From the NCBI GenBank assembly GCA_946405575.1, contig CAMJHP010000004.1, positions 1 to 64,000 of the forward strand: DNA of 64,000 nt. Reading direction: 5' to 3'. The notes beneath the pieces are model-generated. The model was not told the origin of the DNA. It was given only the letters and a program-made list of their open reading frames with translations, and made no database searches. Source of the DNA: an uncultured Bacteroidales bacterium (GTDB taxonomy: Bacteria > Bacteroidota > Bacteroidia > Bacteroidales > F082). Each line of letters begins with the position of its first letter. Position 1 is the stretch's first letter. Both the position numbers and the translations under genes were made by a program. Shown here piece by piece: positions 36,414 through 45,693 of the stretch.

Positions 36414-37328
36414 CTATTGCTCAAACATACTCTCATAATAAACACTCTCGCCTTCAATAACAGATGTGGCGTTGAACCATCCTATGGCATTACAATTGGA
36501 GAAAAGATTGGAGAACACAGCTGGGTAGGCACCCATTGCCGGATTGACCCCAATGGCCAATTTTTGTCCCATAAGGAAATACATATAATCCTCTGAAATA
36601 CTATAAAGCCGCACCTTAATCACATCTCCATTACGCAAATATGACTTATTCATTATGCCCACAGGAATCTCAACATTGTTATGAAGCATCTCCGGACCGT
36701 TGAAATAATAGCCTGCATAACCTCTCATTGAAAACAGGTTGAACAATTTCGAAGGACGATTCTTAAACAATTTGCCATTCAGATACAATTCCACATTATA
36801 AACAATGTCCTTATCGGAAAGTGCCTGAAAATAGGGACACAAACAAACTGCAGCTGAGTCGTTCACAAAAGGAATGCCTTGCTTGTTGCGTAAGGGCAGC
36901 AAACCTAAAGAATCTATGCCAGAGGCATTATTGGACATTTTGGTGTCGGCATACATATAGATAGGCTTCGAGAACAGTGTGTTGTTCTCAACATTGACCT
37001 CCAAATGGTAGCGTCGATTTTTTTTCCCAGCAACTGAATCCGTCAGATAATGGCCAGGATTGTCCTCCTGTTCATAATACCAGATGGTATCCCCACCTCC
37101 AACCACATAAACTTCAGCGCCAGAAATCATTTCAGCACCTTCTGTGTTATACATTTCAGAAGAATAGCTGAGAATCACCTCGTGACGTTTGAATTCATTC
37201 GTCAGGGAACCTTCCACAACGGGAACCTTCCGGCCCTCAGGCAAATCCAATGTGATTTTCTCGGTACACGACATTGCCAGCAAACCAAGTCCAACCAGCA
37301 AACCGAAATAGTGTTTTTTAGTTGCCAT
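36414..37328 (-). CDS. DUF4249-family lipoprotein
   Basis: A 304-residue outer-membrane or periplasmic lipoprotein: signal peptide with lipobox LAMSC (Cys near residue 21), then beta-rich DUF4249 features (PVVEGSLTNEFKRHEVILSYSSEMY, VAGKKNRRYHLEV, GYAGYYFNGPEML, NAIGWF). It is a partner of the upstream TonB-dependent receptor in Bacteroidetes; its ligand is unknown. The ATG at 37328 is used rather than a TTG two codons upstream. It is the last gene of a three-gene operon and a paralogue of the gene before it. Confidence 0.88.
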   Translation of the reverse strand: MATKKHYFGLLVGLGLLAMSCTEKITLDLPEGRKVPVVEGSLTNEFKRHEVILSYSSEMYNTEGAEMISGAEVYVVGGGDTIWYYEQEDNPGHYLTDSVAGKKNRRYHLEVNVENNTLFSKPIYMYADTKMSNNASGIDSLGLLPLRNKQGIPFVNDSAAVCLCPYFQALSDKDIVYNVELYLNGKLFKNRPSKLFNLFSMRGYAGYYFNGPEMLHNNVEIPVGIMNKSYLRNGDVIKVRLYSISEDYMYFLMGQKLAIGVNPAMGAYPAVFSNLFSNCNAIGWFNATSVIEGESVYYESMFEQ

Positions 37329-37337
37329 AATCAATTG

Positions 37338-38228
37338 TTATTTTCGAAAAACAGTTTCTGAAGAGACGGCTGATGCCGTAAAAAACCACCCTACTCCCTT
37401 ACCTTCGGGTTGGATGTTGGTACTCACATTGGCTGGAGCACCCAACATCGGATTACTACCTGATGAAACCAAAAGGGTGTATACGAAAGTCAGATAATCC
37501 GCAGGAATGCTATACAATCTGGCGTGAATAGAGTCACCATCTTTCAAATTCGACCTACGGAAATAGGCGATAGGAATCTCCTTGTTGGCCGCCTGCATCT
37601 CAGGACCATTGATATAATAACCCGCATAGCCTCCCACAGGAATTATCATACGTTGCGTAAGCGTATCTGTCAATAATGAGTCGTTGATGGAAATCCATGG
37701 CATATAAATGATATTCGGGTCAGGAAGGCTCTGAAAATATGGATAAAGCCATTCGATAGTATCCATAAAAAACGTTGTCGGGACAGTATCATTTTCCCCA
37801 TTGAAATGTTTTATTACAAGACTATCGATATAATCCACATTATTGGGCATCAAGCTTTCGGCATACAAATGCTGAATCGTCCCATCCTCTTCAGGAATTT
37901 CAATGCAAAGACGATACAACGTATTTTTCTTTCCAGCAACTAGGTCGGTAAAATAATACCCTTGTCGTTCTGCGTCCTCATAATAATAGACCGTATCCAA
38001 ACCATCTGTGACATAGACTGTAGCACCGCTCAGCATACGGATCTCTTCCTCAGCGTAAAACTTGGTGGAATAGCTAAGTATCGCTTTGTGATGTTTCAAC
38101 TCATCAGTAAACGAAGCCTCCACACCAATCATCGGTTCTCCCTCCACAACATCAATCTTAATGTCTTCCGTACACGCGGTCAGACCGACAAAAGCCACAA
38201 CAGCCAACACACAATGCAGATTCTTCAT
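37338..38228 (-). CDS. DUF4249-family lipoprotein (paralogue)
   Basis: A 296-residue lipoprotein with lipobox VGLTAC. It shares with its neighbour the order of motifs (VEASFTDELKHHKAILSYSTKFY, VAGKKNTLYRL, GYAGYYINGPEMQ, GVGWFFTAS). Two DUF4249 genes behind one receptor suggest two surface-exposed components for one uptake system. It starts five bases after the receptor stop and nine bases before the next gene. Confidence 0.88.
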   Translation of the reverse strand: MKNLHCVLAVVAFVGLTACTEDIKIDVVEGEPMIGVEASFTDELKHHKAILSYSTKFYAEEEIRMLSGATVYVTDGLDTVYYYEDAERQGYYFTDLVAGKKNTLYRLCIEIPEEDGTIQHLYAESLMPNNVDYIDSLVIKHFNGENDTVPTTFFMDTIEWLYPYFQSLPDPNIIYMPWISINDSLLTDTLTQRMIIPVGGYAGYYINGPEMQAANKEIPIAYFRRSNLKDGDSIHARLYSIPADYLTFVYTLLVSSGSNPMLGAPANVSTNIQPEGKGVGWFFTASAVSSETVFRK

Positions 38229-38233
38229 AACTT

Positions 38234-40579
38234 TCAGAACTTGAAATTATAAGAAATGGAAGGTACGGCAGAAAACAAATACATATTCTTGGTTATGATG
38301 CTGCCATTCTCACCTTGGTCGAAGGTGATAGCCCATGTATTATGGCGTGCATAAGCATTATAGACCGACACATTAAGCTCGTGTTGCCATCTCCTATTTT
38401 CCAGTTTGCCCAACTTGCAAGTAAACGACAGGTCTAAGCGATGGTAGTCAGGATAACGGCTCTCGTTACGCATTCCATTATATACAGCATAGGTTACGCC
38501 ATTGATGGAGTATTGACCATAAGGGAATGTAACAGGCTGACCCGTATTGTAAATCCAGTTGGCTGCCAACGTGATACGTGGACTAACATCATAGCTGCCT
38601 ACAATGACGATATTGTGTGGACGATCGTAAGGAGAATTATACTCCATCCCATGACTAATTCCCTTGATGGTTCTGAACGTGCGTGAATAAGTGTATGATA
38701 TCCAACCCGTAAACTTGCCAACATTCTTCCTAACAAGGAATTCCGCACCATAGGAACGACCTTTGCCCACACGCAATTCACCATCAATCAACAAATAGCC
38801 ATAGGTGATGGCATTATCCTTAAAGTCAATGACATTCTGCATATTTTTATAATACAGCTCGACCGAAGTCTCAATGACATCATTGTCGAAATTGCGAAAA
38901 TAACCGAGGGCAAACTGGTCACATTTCTGTGGCTTCACATTGGGACTAGTCGGAAACCACACATCAAACGGCAGGCCACCTGTTGCCGACGATGCCACTT
39001 GGGCATATTGCACCGTGCGCGAATACGAAGCCTTGACCGACGAATGCTCGTCCAACTGGTACATAGCAGCCACACGAGGTTCGGGATTAATGACCGTATT
39101 GAACACCTCTCCGCTACCATAATGTATGGTATCCAAAACGATATGGATGACATCTTCAAACTCGAAAAAGTCTTCCTCACCGATATTTTGGAAACAAGAC
39201 AGCCTCAAACCACCACGGAAAGTGAGTCGGGAAGTGGGCTTATAATCATGCGTGAAATACAATGCATGTTCCAAGCCCTTGCGTGCCACCGACTTCGACT
39301 GATCCACTTGGAGATATTGCGACAATGCACCTCCACGATCCTCAATTTCGCCTTGCAGATAGGATTGAATGCCTGTCGTCAAACCAAATTTCGTCACATG
39401 CTGGTCGTTCCAATGCATAGAAAAGTCATAGTTAAGACTGGCTGCATCCGTACCTGCCTTGATGGAGAAATCATATGGGCTGTAATTCATATCTATGCTA
39501 TAACGATATCTGGAACCTATCAACGAAAGGCTGGAGGTCAGCCGATTGGAGAAAATATGGCTCCAACGCAATGTGGCACTACTATTCCCATAGCCCAAAC
39601 CAATCATTTGCTGCATCGAAAACAAGTCATGACCGTTATAGAAAGAGAAGTAAAGTCGGTCGTTCTTTCCAAGTGTCTGCGTTATCTTGGCATTCACATC
39701 ATAGAAATTAATTTTGGACTTGTTCAGGTCCTCGCCAAGGAAAGGCAAAACAAGACCAGCATAAGTTCTTCGGCCTGCCAGCATCACAGAGGTCTTGTGG
39801 TCAAAAAGCGGCGTTTCCATCATCACATGGCTTGTCACAAGTCCTATACCTCCTTGTATTCCAAACTGTTTCGGCATCTCGTCTTTCACCGAAACATCAA
39901 GTACCGAAGAAAGACGTCCACCAAAATTAGAAGGAATATCACCTTTATAAAGGGTGGCATCCTTTACCACATCATTGTTGAACACTGAGAAGAAACCGAG
40001 GAAATGCGAGGCATTATAGATTGGAGCGCCATCCAATAGAATAAGATTATGGTCGGTAGCACCGCCACGCACACTGAAACCTGACGAACCTTCCGAAGCC
40101 GACTGGACACCTGGCAGCAATGTGATAGACTTAATGACGTCCACCTCGCCCATTAATGCAGGAATCTTCTTGATGGTAATCATATCAAGCGTTTGTACAC
40201 TCATCGCCATAGCCGTCACGTTACGATCCTTACGTTCGCTAGTCACCTGCACTTCCGATAACTTCTCCGACTCAGGTTGCAATTTAATATTGAGCGTTAT
40301 CGGCTTTTTCGCAACACTAATCTTTTTGTAAACCGTACTATAACCAACATAAGAAACGCGAAGTGTATGCTCGCCCAATGGCAAGTCCAGTTCATAGCGA
40401 CCTTTCTCATCGGTTGTGGTACCCGATTGCAATTTCTCCTCATAGATGGAGACACCTATTAGGGTTTCGCCCGAACTTTCGTCGCGAACGGTACCCGAAA
40501 TATGGCCTTTGTCTTGAGCAAAAGCACTGGCTATTAACCCTAAAAGGCAAACCAAAGATAAAACTAGTTGTCGATGCAT
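38234..40579 (-). CDS. TonB-dependent receptor with carboxypeptidase-like N-terminal domain
   Basis: A 781-residue outer-membrane receptor. Signal peptide (to about residue 21), CarboxypepD-reg-like domain (GHISGTVRDESSGETLIGVSI...VSYVGYST, about 25-110), plug domain (VDVIKSITLLPGVQSASEGSSGFSVRGGATDHNLILLDGAPIYN, about 145-190), then a 22-strand-type barrel ending in aromatic F (ISYNFKF). It imports an unknown ligand with TonB energy. The ATG at 40579 opens the signal peptide and lies 22 bases behind a -7 box. The DUF4249 genes follow in the same operon. Confidence 0.93.
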   Translation of the reverse strand: MHRQLVLSLVCLLGLIASAFAQDKGHISGTVRDESSGETLIGVSIYEEKLQSGTTTDEKGRYELDLPLGEHTLRVSYVGYSTVYKKISVAKKPITLNIKLQPESEKLSEVQVTSERKDRNVTAMAMSVQTLDMITIKKIPALMGEVDVIKSITLLPGVQSASEGSSGFSVRGGATDHNLILLDGAPIYNASHFLGFFSVFNNDVVKDATLYKGDIPSNFGGRLSSVLDVSVKDEMPKQFGIQGGIGLVTSHVMMETPLFDHKTSVMLAGRRTYAGLVLPFLGEDLNKSKINFYDVNAKITQTLGKNDRLYFSFYNGHDLFSMQQMIGLGYGNSSATLRWSHIFSNRLTSSLSLIGSRYRYSIDMNYSPYDFSIKAGTDAASLNYDFSMHWNDQHVTKFGLTTGIQSYLQGEIEDRGGALSQYLQVDQSKSVARKGLEHALYFTHDYKPTSRLTFRGGLRLSCFQNIGEEDFFEFEDVIHIVLDTIHYGSGEVFNTVINPEPRVAAMYQLDEHSSVKASYSRTVQYAQVASSATGGLPFDVWFPTSPNVKPQKCDQFALGYFRNFDNDVIETSVELYYKNMQNVIDFKDNAITYGYLLIDGELRVGKGRSYGAEFLVRKNVGKFTGWISYTYSRTFRTIKGISHGMEYNSPYDRPHNIVIVGSYDVSPRITLAANWIYNTGQPVTFPYGQYSINGVTYAVYNGMRNESRYPDYHRLDLSFTCKLGKLENRRWQHELNVSVYNAYARHNTWAITFDQGENGSIITKNMYLFSAVPSISYNFKF

Positions 40580-40601
40580 TTTGTGTTCTGTAAAATTTGT
40601 G

Positions 40602-40609
40602 CAAAGATA
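40602..40609 (-). promoter_or_regulatory. -7 box of the TonB receptor operon
   Basis: TATCTTTG on the minus strand. Confidence 0.6.
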
Positions 40610-40714
40610 CAAAACATTGGGGATTTGGAAGTTGGATTTTCAGGCAACACTATATTTTTCTTGAAATTTATTCGTCTTCTTCCATAAAAACCGTATATTA
40701 TGCACTAATTTCAT

Positions 40715-41014
40715 GGCGGTAACGTTTTTTTTCGATCTTTGTATTGCCAAATTATAGAAAACACGAAGCGTTATGCTCGTCTTGTTGTTGGGAACGTGAG
40801 AAATTCTGAATTACAATGCAAAATGGTATAATAATCCGCGCTGTTTTAACGTGGACGGGTCTATTATATTCTACATTATAAGGTAATTTCCACGACCTCC
40901 AACTTAAGAATGGGCATATCAGTGCCACGCTTCTTTTGTATACAATTGTCCTTTGAGGTGCTGGAAAGGAGAATTAAAGGTTGCGCCCGATTGACGTATT
41001 TAGGGTTAAAGAAA
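40715..41014 (+). ncRNA. Candidate structured leader or small RNA before a T9SS cargo gene
   Basis: No gene is visible in this 400-bp gap. A 7-bp long-range stem, GAAGCGT (40765-40771) with ACGCTTC (40927-40933), encloses about 155 nt. Inside it lie CGTGG (40850-40854) with CCACG (40890-40894), and TTATA/TATAA within that. An upstream GATCTTTG (about 40733) is one base off the -7 consensus. In-frame codons run on from the structured part into the exported protein but do not look like protein. Confidence 0.35.
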
Positions 41015-41890
41015 ATGAAAAGATTTATTTTTGTTCTAGCCACTATTCTCTGCTTTGCAACGGCTGCCGTGAATGCGCAAACTCCTGTGAATGCCCTTCA
41101 TCTTTATTCTTCGGCTAGTGGTATTCCTGGAGTGTTTACCAATAATGGGCATTCGAATGTCTTATATAATTATTATGATTTTGAAACTAATGAAACCAAG
41201 TTTTGCATTTACGATCACGATTTTTCCACTGTAATTTTTGAATCAAATTCATTGCCAGATGCTGTAGATTTACAACAATGTGTATACTTAGATTTCTCTA
41301 ATTGTGAATGGTTTAATTATGGAGGAACAGATTTTTCATCCATAAAACACTTGTATTTAACTCAAAATCTGTTTAATTCTGACAATCATTTTGAATACTT
41401 ATCGTGGGGTGATGGAAATCTTTGGCACATCAAATCGACAGATGGTTCAACGATTCAGACAATTTATCCTGAAGAAGGATATCATTGGTCTAATTGGAGT
41501 GGTCATATTCCCGTTATCATTAATTTGGACAATATTTTCTATCTTGGATTGGTAGAATCAGATGAAGAAGGCACCCAAGAAGGAGAAAAGATGCAACTCT
41601 ATCGTATCAACCACATCCAAGGTCTTACCAAGGTGAATGTTGAACTTCCCATCTCGGTGTTTCCCACTATGCCCACCTGTGACCAGCAAATCACGGTAGA
41701 ATTGGGCGAGGGCAACAATGCCAAGGAAGTAACGGTGGTCAATAGTTTAGGGCAGGTCATCAAGCGTGTGCCAGTGGAAGAAGGCCAACGGCAAATCACC
41801 ATTCCTGCCCAAGAACTGAACAGCGGCCTCAATGTGGTCAATACACGCACGCAGCAAGGTCAAGGCAGCTGCAAAATCATCGTGCGGTAA
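41015..41890 (+). CDS. Exported protein with probable T9SS C-terminal sorting domain
   Basis: A 291-residue protein: signal peptide MKRFIFVLATILCFATAAVNAQ, a 190-residue domain rich in Tyr, Asn and Asp that I do not recognise, and a C-terminal part (VVNSLGQVIKRVPVEEGQRQITIPAQELNSGLNVVN...GSCKIIVR) with the pattern of a type A sorting domain. Secretion by T9SS is therefore likely. The ATG at 41015 begins the signal peptide; an upstream in-frame extension of 35 residues has no protein character. Confidence 0.7.
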   Translation: MKRFIFVLATILCFATAAVNAQTPVNALHLYSSASGIPGVFTNNGHSNVLYNYYDFETNETKFCIYDHDFSTVIFESNSLPDAVDLQQCVYLDFSNCEWFNYGGTDFSSIKHLYLTQNLFNSDNHFEYLSWGDGNLWHIKSTDGSTIQTIYPEEGYHWSNWSGHIPVIINLDNIFYLGLVESDEEGTQEGEKMQLYRINHIQGLTKVNVELPISVFPTMPTCDQQITVELGEGNNAKEVTVVNSLGQVIKRVPVEEGQRQITIPAQELNSGLNVVNTRTQQGQGSCKIIVR

Positions 41891-41925
41891 TTGCCGAAAG
41901 AAAATCTATTTGTGCGCCAAAACGA

Positions 41926-41965
41926 ACCGAACCTGCAGGAGTGGCTCTTGCGGGTTCGGTTTTTA
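41926..41965 (+). terminator. Intrinsic terminator
   Basis: Stem ACCGAACC-GCA / TGC-GGTTCGGT, each with one bulge base, followed by TTTTATA. It closes the gene at 41015 and faces the DnaE-type polymerase gene. Confidence 0.8.
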
Positions 41966-44878
41966 TAATACCTTATACTCCAGTCTCCCCATTTTCTCAA
42001 CTTCTAACGAAGGTTGCCCGAATTCCTCTGTCACTTTGCCCAAAAGCAGATACACGCCATCACCTTGGAAAGGATAGTTTTTAAAAACTTGCGGGAAAAG
42101 CACCGTGTCGAAGGCTTCTCCTGCGGCATCGACGAAAGTGGCGAGGGCCATCGGATCACCTTTGCAGGTGCGAAAGTTTTTCACTGTCACCAATTTGCCC
42201 AACATCCTATAACGTTGTCCAACGAAGTTCAGCATTTGGCAAGCCATCAATTCGCCACGGAAGTTGGTCTTAAGTAGGTCGAACCAAGTGAGGGATACCG
42301 GGAAGCCATAAAGTTCGATCTCGTCGTAGGCGTTTTGCAAGGCATTGGCCTTGAAATCTGGAAACTCAAAATGCTGGTTCTCAAGCTTGAAAAGCGTTTC
42401 GGGTTGCTCCTTTTTGGCTTGGCTCTTGTTCAAATGCGCCTGCCACAATAGTTCGGCCTTAGTCTTCTTCGTAAAACCAAACGCACCTCCGCGAATGAGC
42501 AAAACGAGCTGTTCCAACGAAAACGGCACTCTTAAAATAAAGTCGTCCAAGCTGGCGAATGGGCCATGGGCTTTGCGTTCAGCGATGAAACGCTCCACGA
42601 ACCTTTGTTCCAACCCTTGTAAATGCACGAAACCCATAAAAATCGTTCTACCGTTCAAAGTGGTGAGATAGCTGCTGCGGTTGACACAAGGCAGGTGGAT
42701 TTTCGCGCCCATACGCCGTGCTTCATTAAAGTAGAACCAAGTCTGATAGAAGCCACCGAAATTATTAATCACAGCCACCTGAAACTCAAGCGGATAGTGG
42801 CTTTTCAGATAGAGGCTTTGATAACTCTCCACCGCGTATGATGCCGAGTGTGCCTTCGAGAAAGAATAACCTGAAAACGACTCGATTTGTCGCCAAAGTT
42901 CTTGTACCAAGGTATCAGGATAACCTTTGGCCTTGCAGTTGTCGAAGAAGCGTTTCATCACCTGCTCGAACTCAAACTTGTCGCGCATCTTGTGACCCAT
43001 CATACGGCGCAGCACATCGGCTTCGGCCAAGTCCAAACCCGCGAAATAATGTCCCACCTTGAGCACATCCTCTTGATAAATCATCACGCCGTAGGTCTCG
43101 GCCAAAAGTTCTTTTAAGATGGGGTGTTTATAGTCCACAGTTTCAGGATGATGAAAACGGTTGACATATTCGCGCATCATTCCCGAGTGGGCCACGCCCG
43201 GGCGGATGATGGAACTGGCTGCCACCAAGGTCTTGTAGTCGGAGCAACGCAACTTGCGCAATAGACCGCGCATCCCCGGACTTTCGATATAAAAGCATCC
43301 GCAGGTCTCGGCTTTGAGCAGTTGCCGCTTTATCAGCTCGTCCTCTTTCAGTGCGTTTACCTGATGGATGTCAATGTGAACGCCGCAGTTGCGTTCCACC
43401 ATCTCCACCGCGTCGCGGATGTGGGCGATGCCGCGCTGGCTGAGGATGTCCACTTTAATGAGCCCGACTTTTTCAGCAGAATACATATCAAATTGCGTAG
43501 TTGGGAAGCCCTTGGGCGGCAGGTCGAGGGCGACGAAGTTGGTTATCGGTTCTTCCGTAATCAAAACGCCGCCGGCATGAATGGAACGTTGGCGCGGAAA
43601 GTCGCGGAGGTGATCGGCGATGGCCAGAATCTGCCGCCCGATTGCGCTCTGTCGGGCGAAGGCCTCGGGGTTGCGCTCCATCAGGTCGATTTCGCCTTTG
43701 GGCAGGCCAAACACTTTGCCCAACTCGCGACAAAGCGAATTACTTTGGAACGTGACCGTCGCGCCCAGCAAGGCCACGTGTTCCCGACCATATTTTTCAA
43801 AAATGTGTTCGATGACTTTGTCACGCTCGCGCCACGAGAAATCAAGGTCGAAATCGGGTGGACTGCTCCGCTTGGGGTTGAGGAAACGTTCGAAGTATAA
43901 GTCCAACTCTATCGGGTCCACATCGGTGATTTTTAAACAATATGCTACAACACTATTCGCGCCACTACCCCGCCCAACGTGATAGAAACCTTGTGATATG
44001 GCGAATTTCACAATCTCCCAAGCGATAAGGAAGTAGGCGCAGAAGCCCATCCGCTCGATAATGTCCAGCTCCTTCTCGATTCGACGATAAGCAGTCTTGT
44101 TGGTCGCGCCGTAACGATACATCATACCATCAAAAGCCAATTTACGCAGCAATTCGCGGTCGTCAAAGACATTGCCCGTGAAAGTGCGTTTGTTTTTCAC
44201 GCTGTCATCCAAATCGATTTCGCACCCATTTAATATATACTCCGCATTTTCAATGAGTTGGTGATAGAGCGCAAAGGTCGTTTTCAACCTTTCGACGGGC
44301 AAAAGAATCTCATCGGGAGCGGCACAAGCAGCTGGCTCCAAGCGCGAAATCAGTACGTTTTCGTCAATGGCACGCATACACTGGTGCAACTGGAAATCGT
44401 CGGCCCCGGCAAAGGTCACGGGCTGCATGGCAACTAGCTTTTCAAAGGATTCGCAATTGTACAATTTGGTCAGTTGGGAGAAACGCACGCCGAGAAATTC
44501 GTTCTCTTTCAGTTGTGCGGACTTCCGTTTTCCAAAGGGATAAATCACGAAAACCTGTTCCCAATCGGGTGCAATCTCAGGGAAAGGTTGTTTGGTGAGG
44601 TTATGTTGCGTCAAAAAACGGTTCAGTTCGGCTAAGCCCATATTGTTTTTGGCCAAGGCTACATAGAGCAGTTCATTGCCATTGCGCACCTCCACACCCA
44701 CGACGGGCCGCACACCCTTCCGCTGACATTCCACCACGAAATCGGCCACGCCCATCGTCGTGTTGATGTCGGTCAAAGACAGGACGGAATAGCCCATCGC
44801 GGCAGCCTTCGTGACCAAGTCCGCAATCGGCAACGTCCCGTAGCACAGGCTGTTATATGAATGAACCGCAATCAGCAT
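41963..44878 (-). CDS. DnaE-type DNA polymerase III alpha subunit, short (error-prone/DnaE2-like)
   Basis: A 971-residue C-family polymerase: N-terminal PHP domain (HSYNSLCYGTLPIADLVTKA), palm with the catalytic PDFDLDF (about residues 341-347), GYSFSKAHSASYA, and the C-terminal HhH and OB parts (GKLVTVKNFRTCKGDPM). It is shorter than the replicative DnaE of over 1,100 residues, and the window also holds dinB and a LexA-like repressor, so I read it as the damage-induced DnaE2/ImuC-like form. An operator-like dyad lies seven bases before the ATG. No ImuA-like gene is seen. Confidence 0.88.
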   Translation of the reverse strand: MLIAVHSYNSLCYGTLPIADLVTKAAAMGYSVLSLTDINTTMGVADFVVECQRKGVRPVVGVEVRNGNELLYVALAKNNMGLAELNRFLTQHNLTKQPFPEIAPDWEQVFVIYPFGKRKSAQLKENEFLGVRFSQLTKLYNCESFEKLVAMQPVTFAGADDFQLHQCMRAIDENVLISRLEPAACAAPDEILLPVERLKTTFALYHQLIENAEYILNGCEIDLDDSVKNKRTFTGNVFDDRELLRKLAFDGMMYRYGATNKTAYRRIEKELDIIERMGFCAYFLIAWEIVKFAISQGFYHVGRGSGANSVVAYCLKITDVDPIELDLYFERFLNPKRSSPPDFDLDFSWRERDKVIEHIFEKYGREHVALLGATVTFQSNSLCRELGKVFGLPKGEIDLMERNPEAFARQSAIGRQILAIADHLRDFPRQRSIHAGGVLITEEPITNFVALDLPPKGFPTTQFDMYSAEKVGLIKVDILSQRGIAHIRDAVEMVERNCGVHIDIHQVNALKEDELIKRQLLKAETCGCFYIESPGMRGLLRKLRCSDYKTLVAASSIIRPGVAHSGMMREYVNRFHHPETVDYKHPILKELLAETYGVMIYQEDVLKVGHYFAGLDLAEADVLRRMMGHKMRDKFEFEQVMKRFFDNCKAKGYPDTLVQELWRQIESFSGYSFSKAHSASYAVESYQSLYLKSHYPLEFQVAVINNFGGFYQTWFYFNEARRMGAKIHLPCVNRSSYLTTLNGRTIFMGFVHLQGLEQRFVERFIAERKAHGPFASLDDFILRVPFSLEQLVLLIRGGAFGFTKKTKAELLWQAHLNKSQAKKEQPETLFKLENQHFEFPDFKANALQNAYDEIELYGFPVSLTWFDLLKTNFRGELMACQMLNFVGQRYRMLGKLVTVKNFRTCKGDPMALATFVDAAGEAFDTVLFPQVFKNYPFQGDGVYLLLGKVTEEFGQPSLEVEKMGRLEYKVL

Positions 44879-44884
44879 AACACT

Positions 44885-44905
44885 TTTGATTAGTTTTTCA
44901 TCAAA
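44885..44905. promoter_or_regulatory. Operator-like dyad TTTGAT-N9-ATCAAA before the DnaE-type gene
   Basis: Perfect 6-bp arms around a 9-base spacer (TAGTTTTTC). The dyad before dinB and lexA-like (48394-48414) has the same spacing and nearly the same spacer (GAGTTTTTA). A candidate LexA-like binding site. Confidence 0.6.
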
Positions 44906-44940
44906 AATTTCGCCGTAAATTTAATCAAAGTTTTTGAGAT
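44893..44940. repeat. Promoter-region repeat C, copy 1 (48 bp)
   Basis: It matches 48402-48449 at 41 of 48 positions and a further, weaker copy at 45517-45551 (29 of 35). It includes CGCCGTAAATTTAATC, shared exactly by copies 1 and 3. Copies 1 and 3 lie upstream of the two polymerase genes. Confidence 0.8.
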
Positions 44941-45008
44941 GAATTGGAATTGGTGCCAACGAAAGTCTCTTTTTTTCCGATTTATTTTGCCAATTCAGAA
45001 AAACAATC

Positions 45009-45016
45009 TATCTTTG
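45009..45016 (+). promoter_or_regulatory. -7 box, probably of the lost ATPase gene
   Basis: TATCTTTG. It stands at the place where the two intact ATPase cassettes have their promoter, but the start of the gene is gone. Confidence 0.4.
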
Positions 45017-45020
45017 CGCA

Positions 45021-45077
45021 CGATTTTGATTGAAAATATTGGATAGAATCCTCGATTTTCAATGAAAATATTGGATA
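45021..45077 (+). repeat. Tandem 25-bp repeat
   Basis: Two copies (45021-45045 and 45053-45077), 23 of 25 identical, both ending TGAAAATATTGGATA. They lie where the 5' part of the ATPase is missing. Confidence 0.8.
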
Positions 45078-45091
45078 TACATAAAAAATAG

Positions 45092-45484
45092 CGATACGAC
45101 ATCGGTGTGGCCAATCATTTATTGCACCGCAAGGAAATGAGCAGAGGCAGCGTCGATTACGGACACGCTTTCGAGCACTTGGTCATTCAAGAGATTTATG
45201 CGTGGCTACATTACACCCATTCTGAAGAAACCTTATCGTATTGGCGCACTTATACGGGAATTGAGGTGGACGCTGTGATTGGAGATGCACGAGTGGCCAT
45301 TGAAATCAAATCGACCGAAGAGATACAGCCGCGCCACACCAAAGGATTGAAAGCGTTTGGCGAAGAACATCCTGACAGTCGTCGTATGGTGGTTTCGCTC
45401 GACAAGTTTAACCGCCGAATTGGTGACATTGAATGTGTCTATGTTCTCGATTTCTTCAAAATGTTGTGGTCGGGAGAGATTTAA
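45092..45484 (+). pseudogene. C-terminal remnant of a DUF4143 AAA ATPase
   Basis: About 130 codons that match only the end of the AAA_14/DUF4143 family: RYDIGVANHLLHRKEMSRGS, YGHAFEHLVIQEIYAWLHY, LSYWRTYTGIEVDAVIG and AIEIKSTEEI (the nuclease-like D...ExK). The P-loop and ATPase core are absent and a stop codon precedes this frame at 45089-45091, so it is a truncated gene. A GTG at 45107 could start a 125-residue peptide, but there is no sign it is used. Repeat C copies lie on both sides. Confidence 0.8.
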
Positions 45485-45516
45485 CCGAACACATACTTTG
45501 TTATTGTAATGTTTGT

Positions 45517-45551
45517 CGCCTTGAGTTTAATCAAAGTTTTGAAAATGAATT
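45517..45551. repeat. Promoter-region repeat C, copy 2 (partial)
   Basis: CGCC then TTTAATCAAAGTTTT, 29 of 35 identical to 44911-44945. It begins 32 bases after the ATPase remnant stop. Confidence 0.6.
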
Positions 45552-45661
45552 TATTTCATACACAAAACAACTGCAATTTGTTATTTTTGTTGTAAATAAC
45601 TATTGAGAAAATTTTAACAATTTTTAACCGATTTTCTTGCAATCCATCTAAACCTTCTTTC

Positions 45662-45669
45662 TACTTTTG
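45662..45669 (+). promoter_or_regulatory. -7 box of the gene pair at 45694 and 46335
   Basis: TACTTTTG, 24 bases before the ATG at 45694. Confidence 0.6.
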
Positions 45670-45693
45670 CGGCAAATTTTAAACGCAAACGAT

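Noticed and set aside
38999-39988. A 329-codon open frame antisense to the TonB receptor
   Set aside because: No family features and full overlap with a clear receptor gene.
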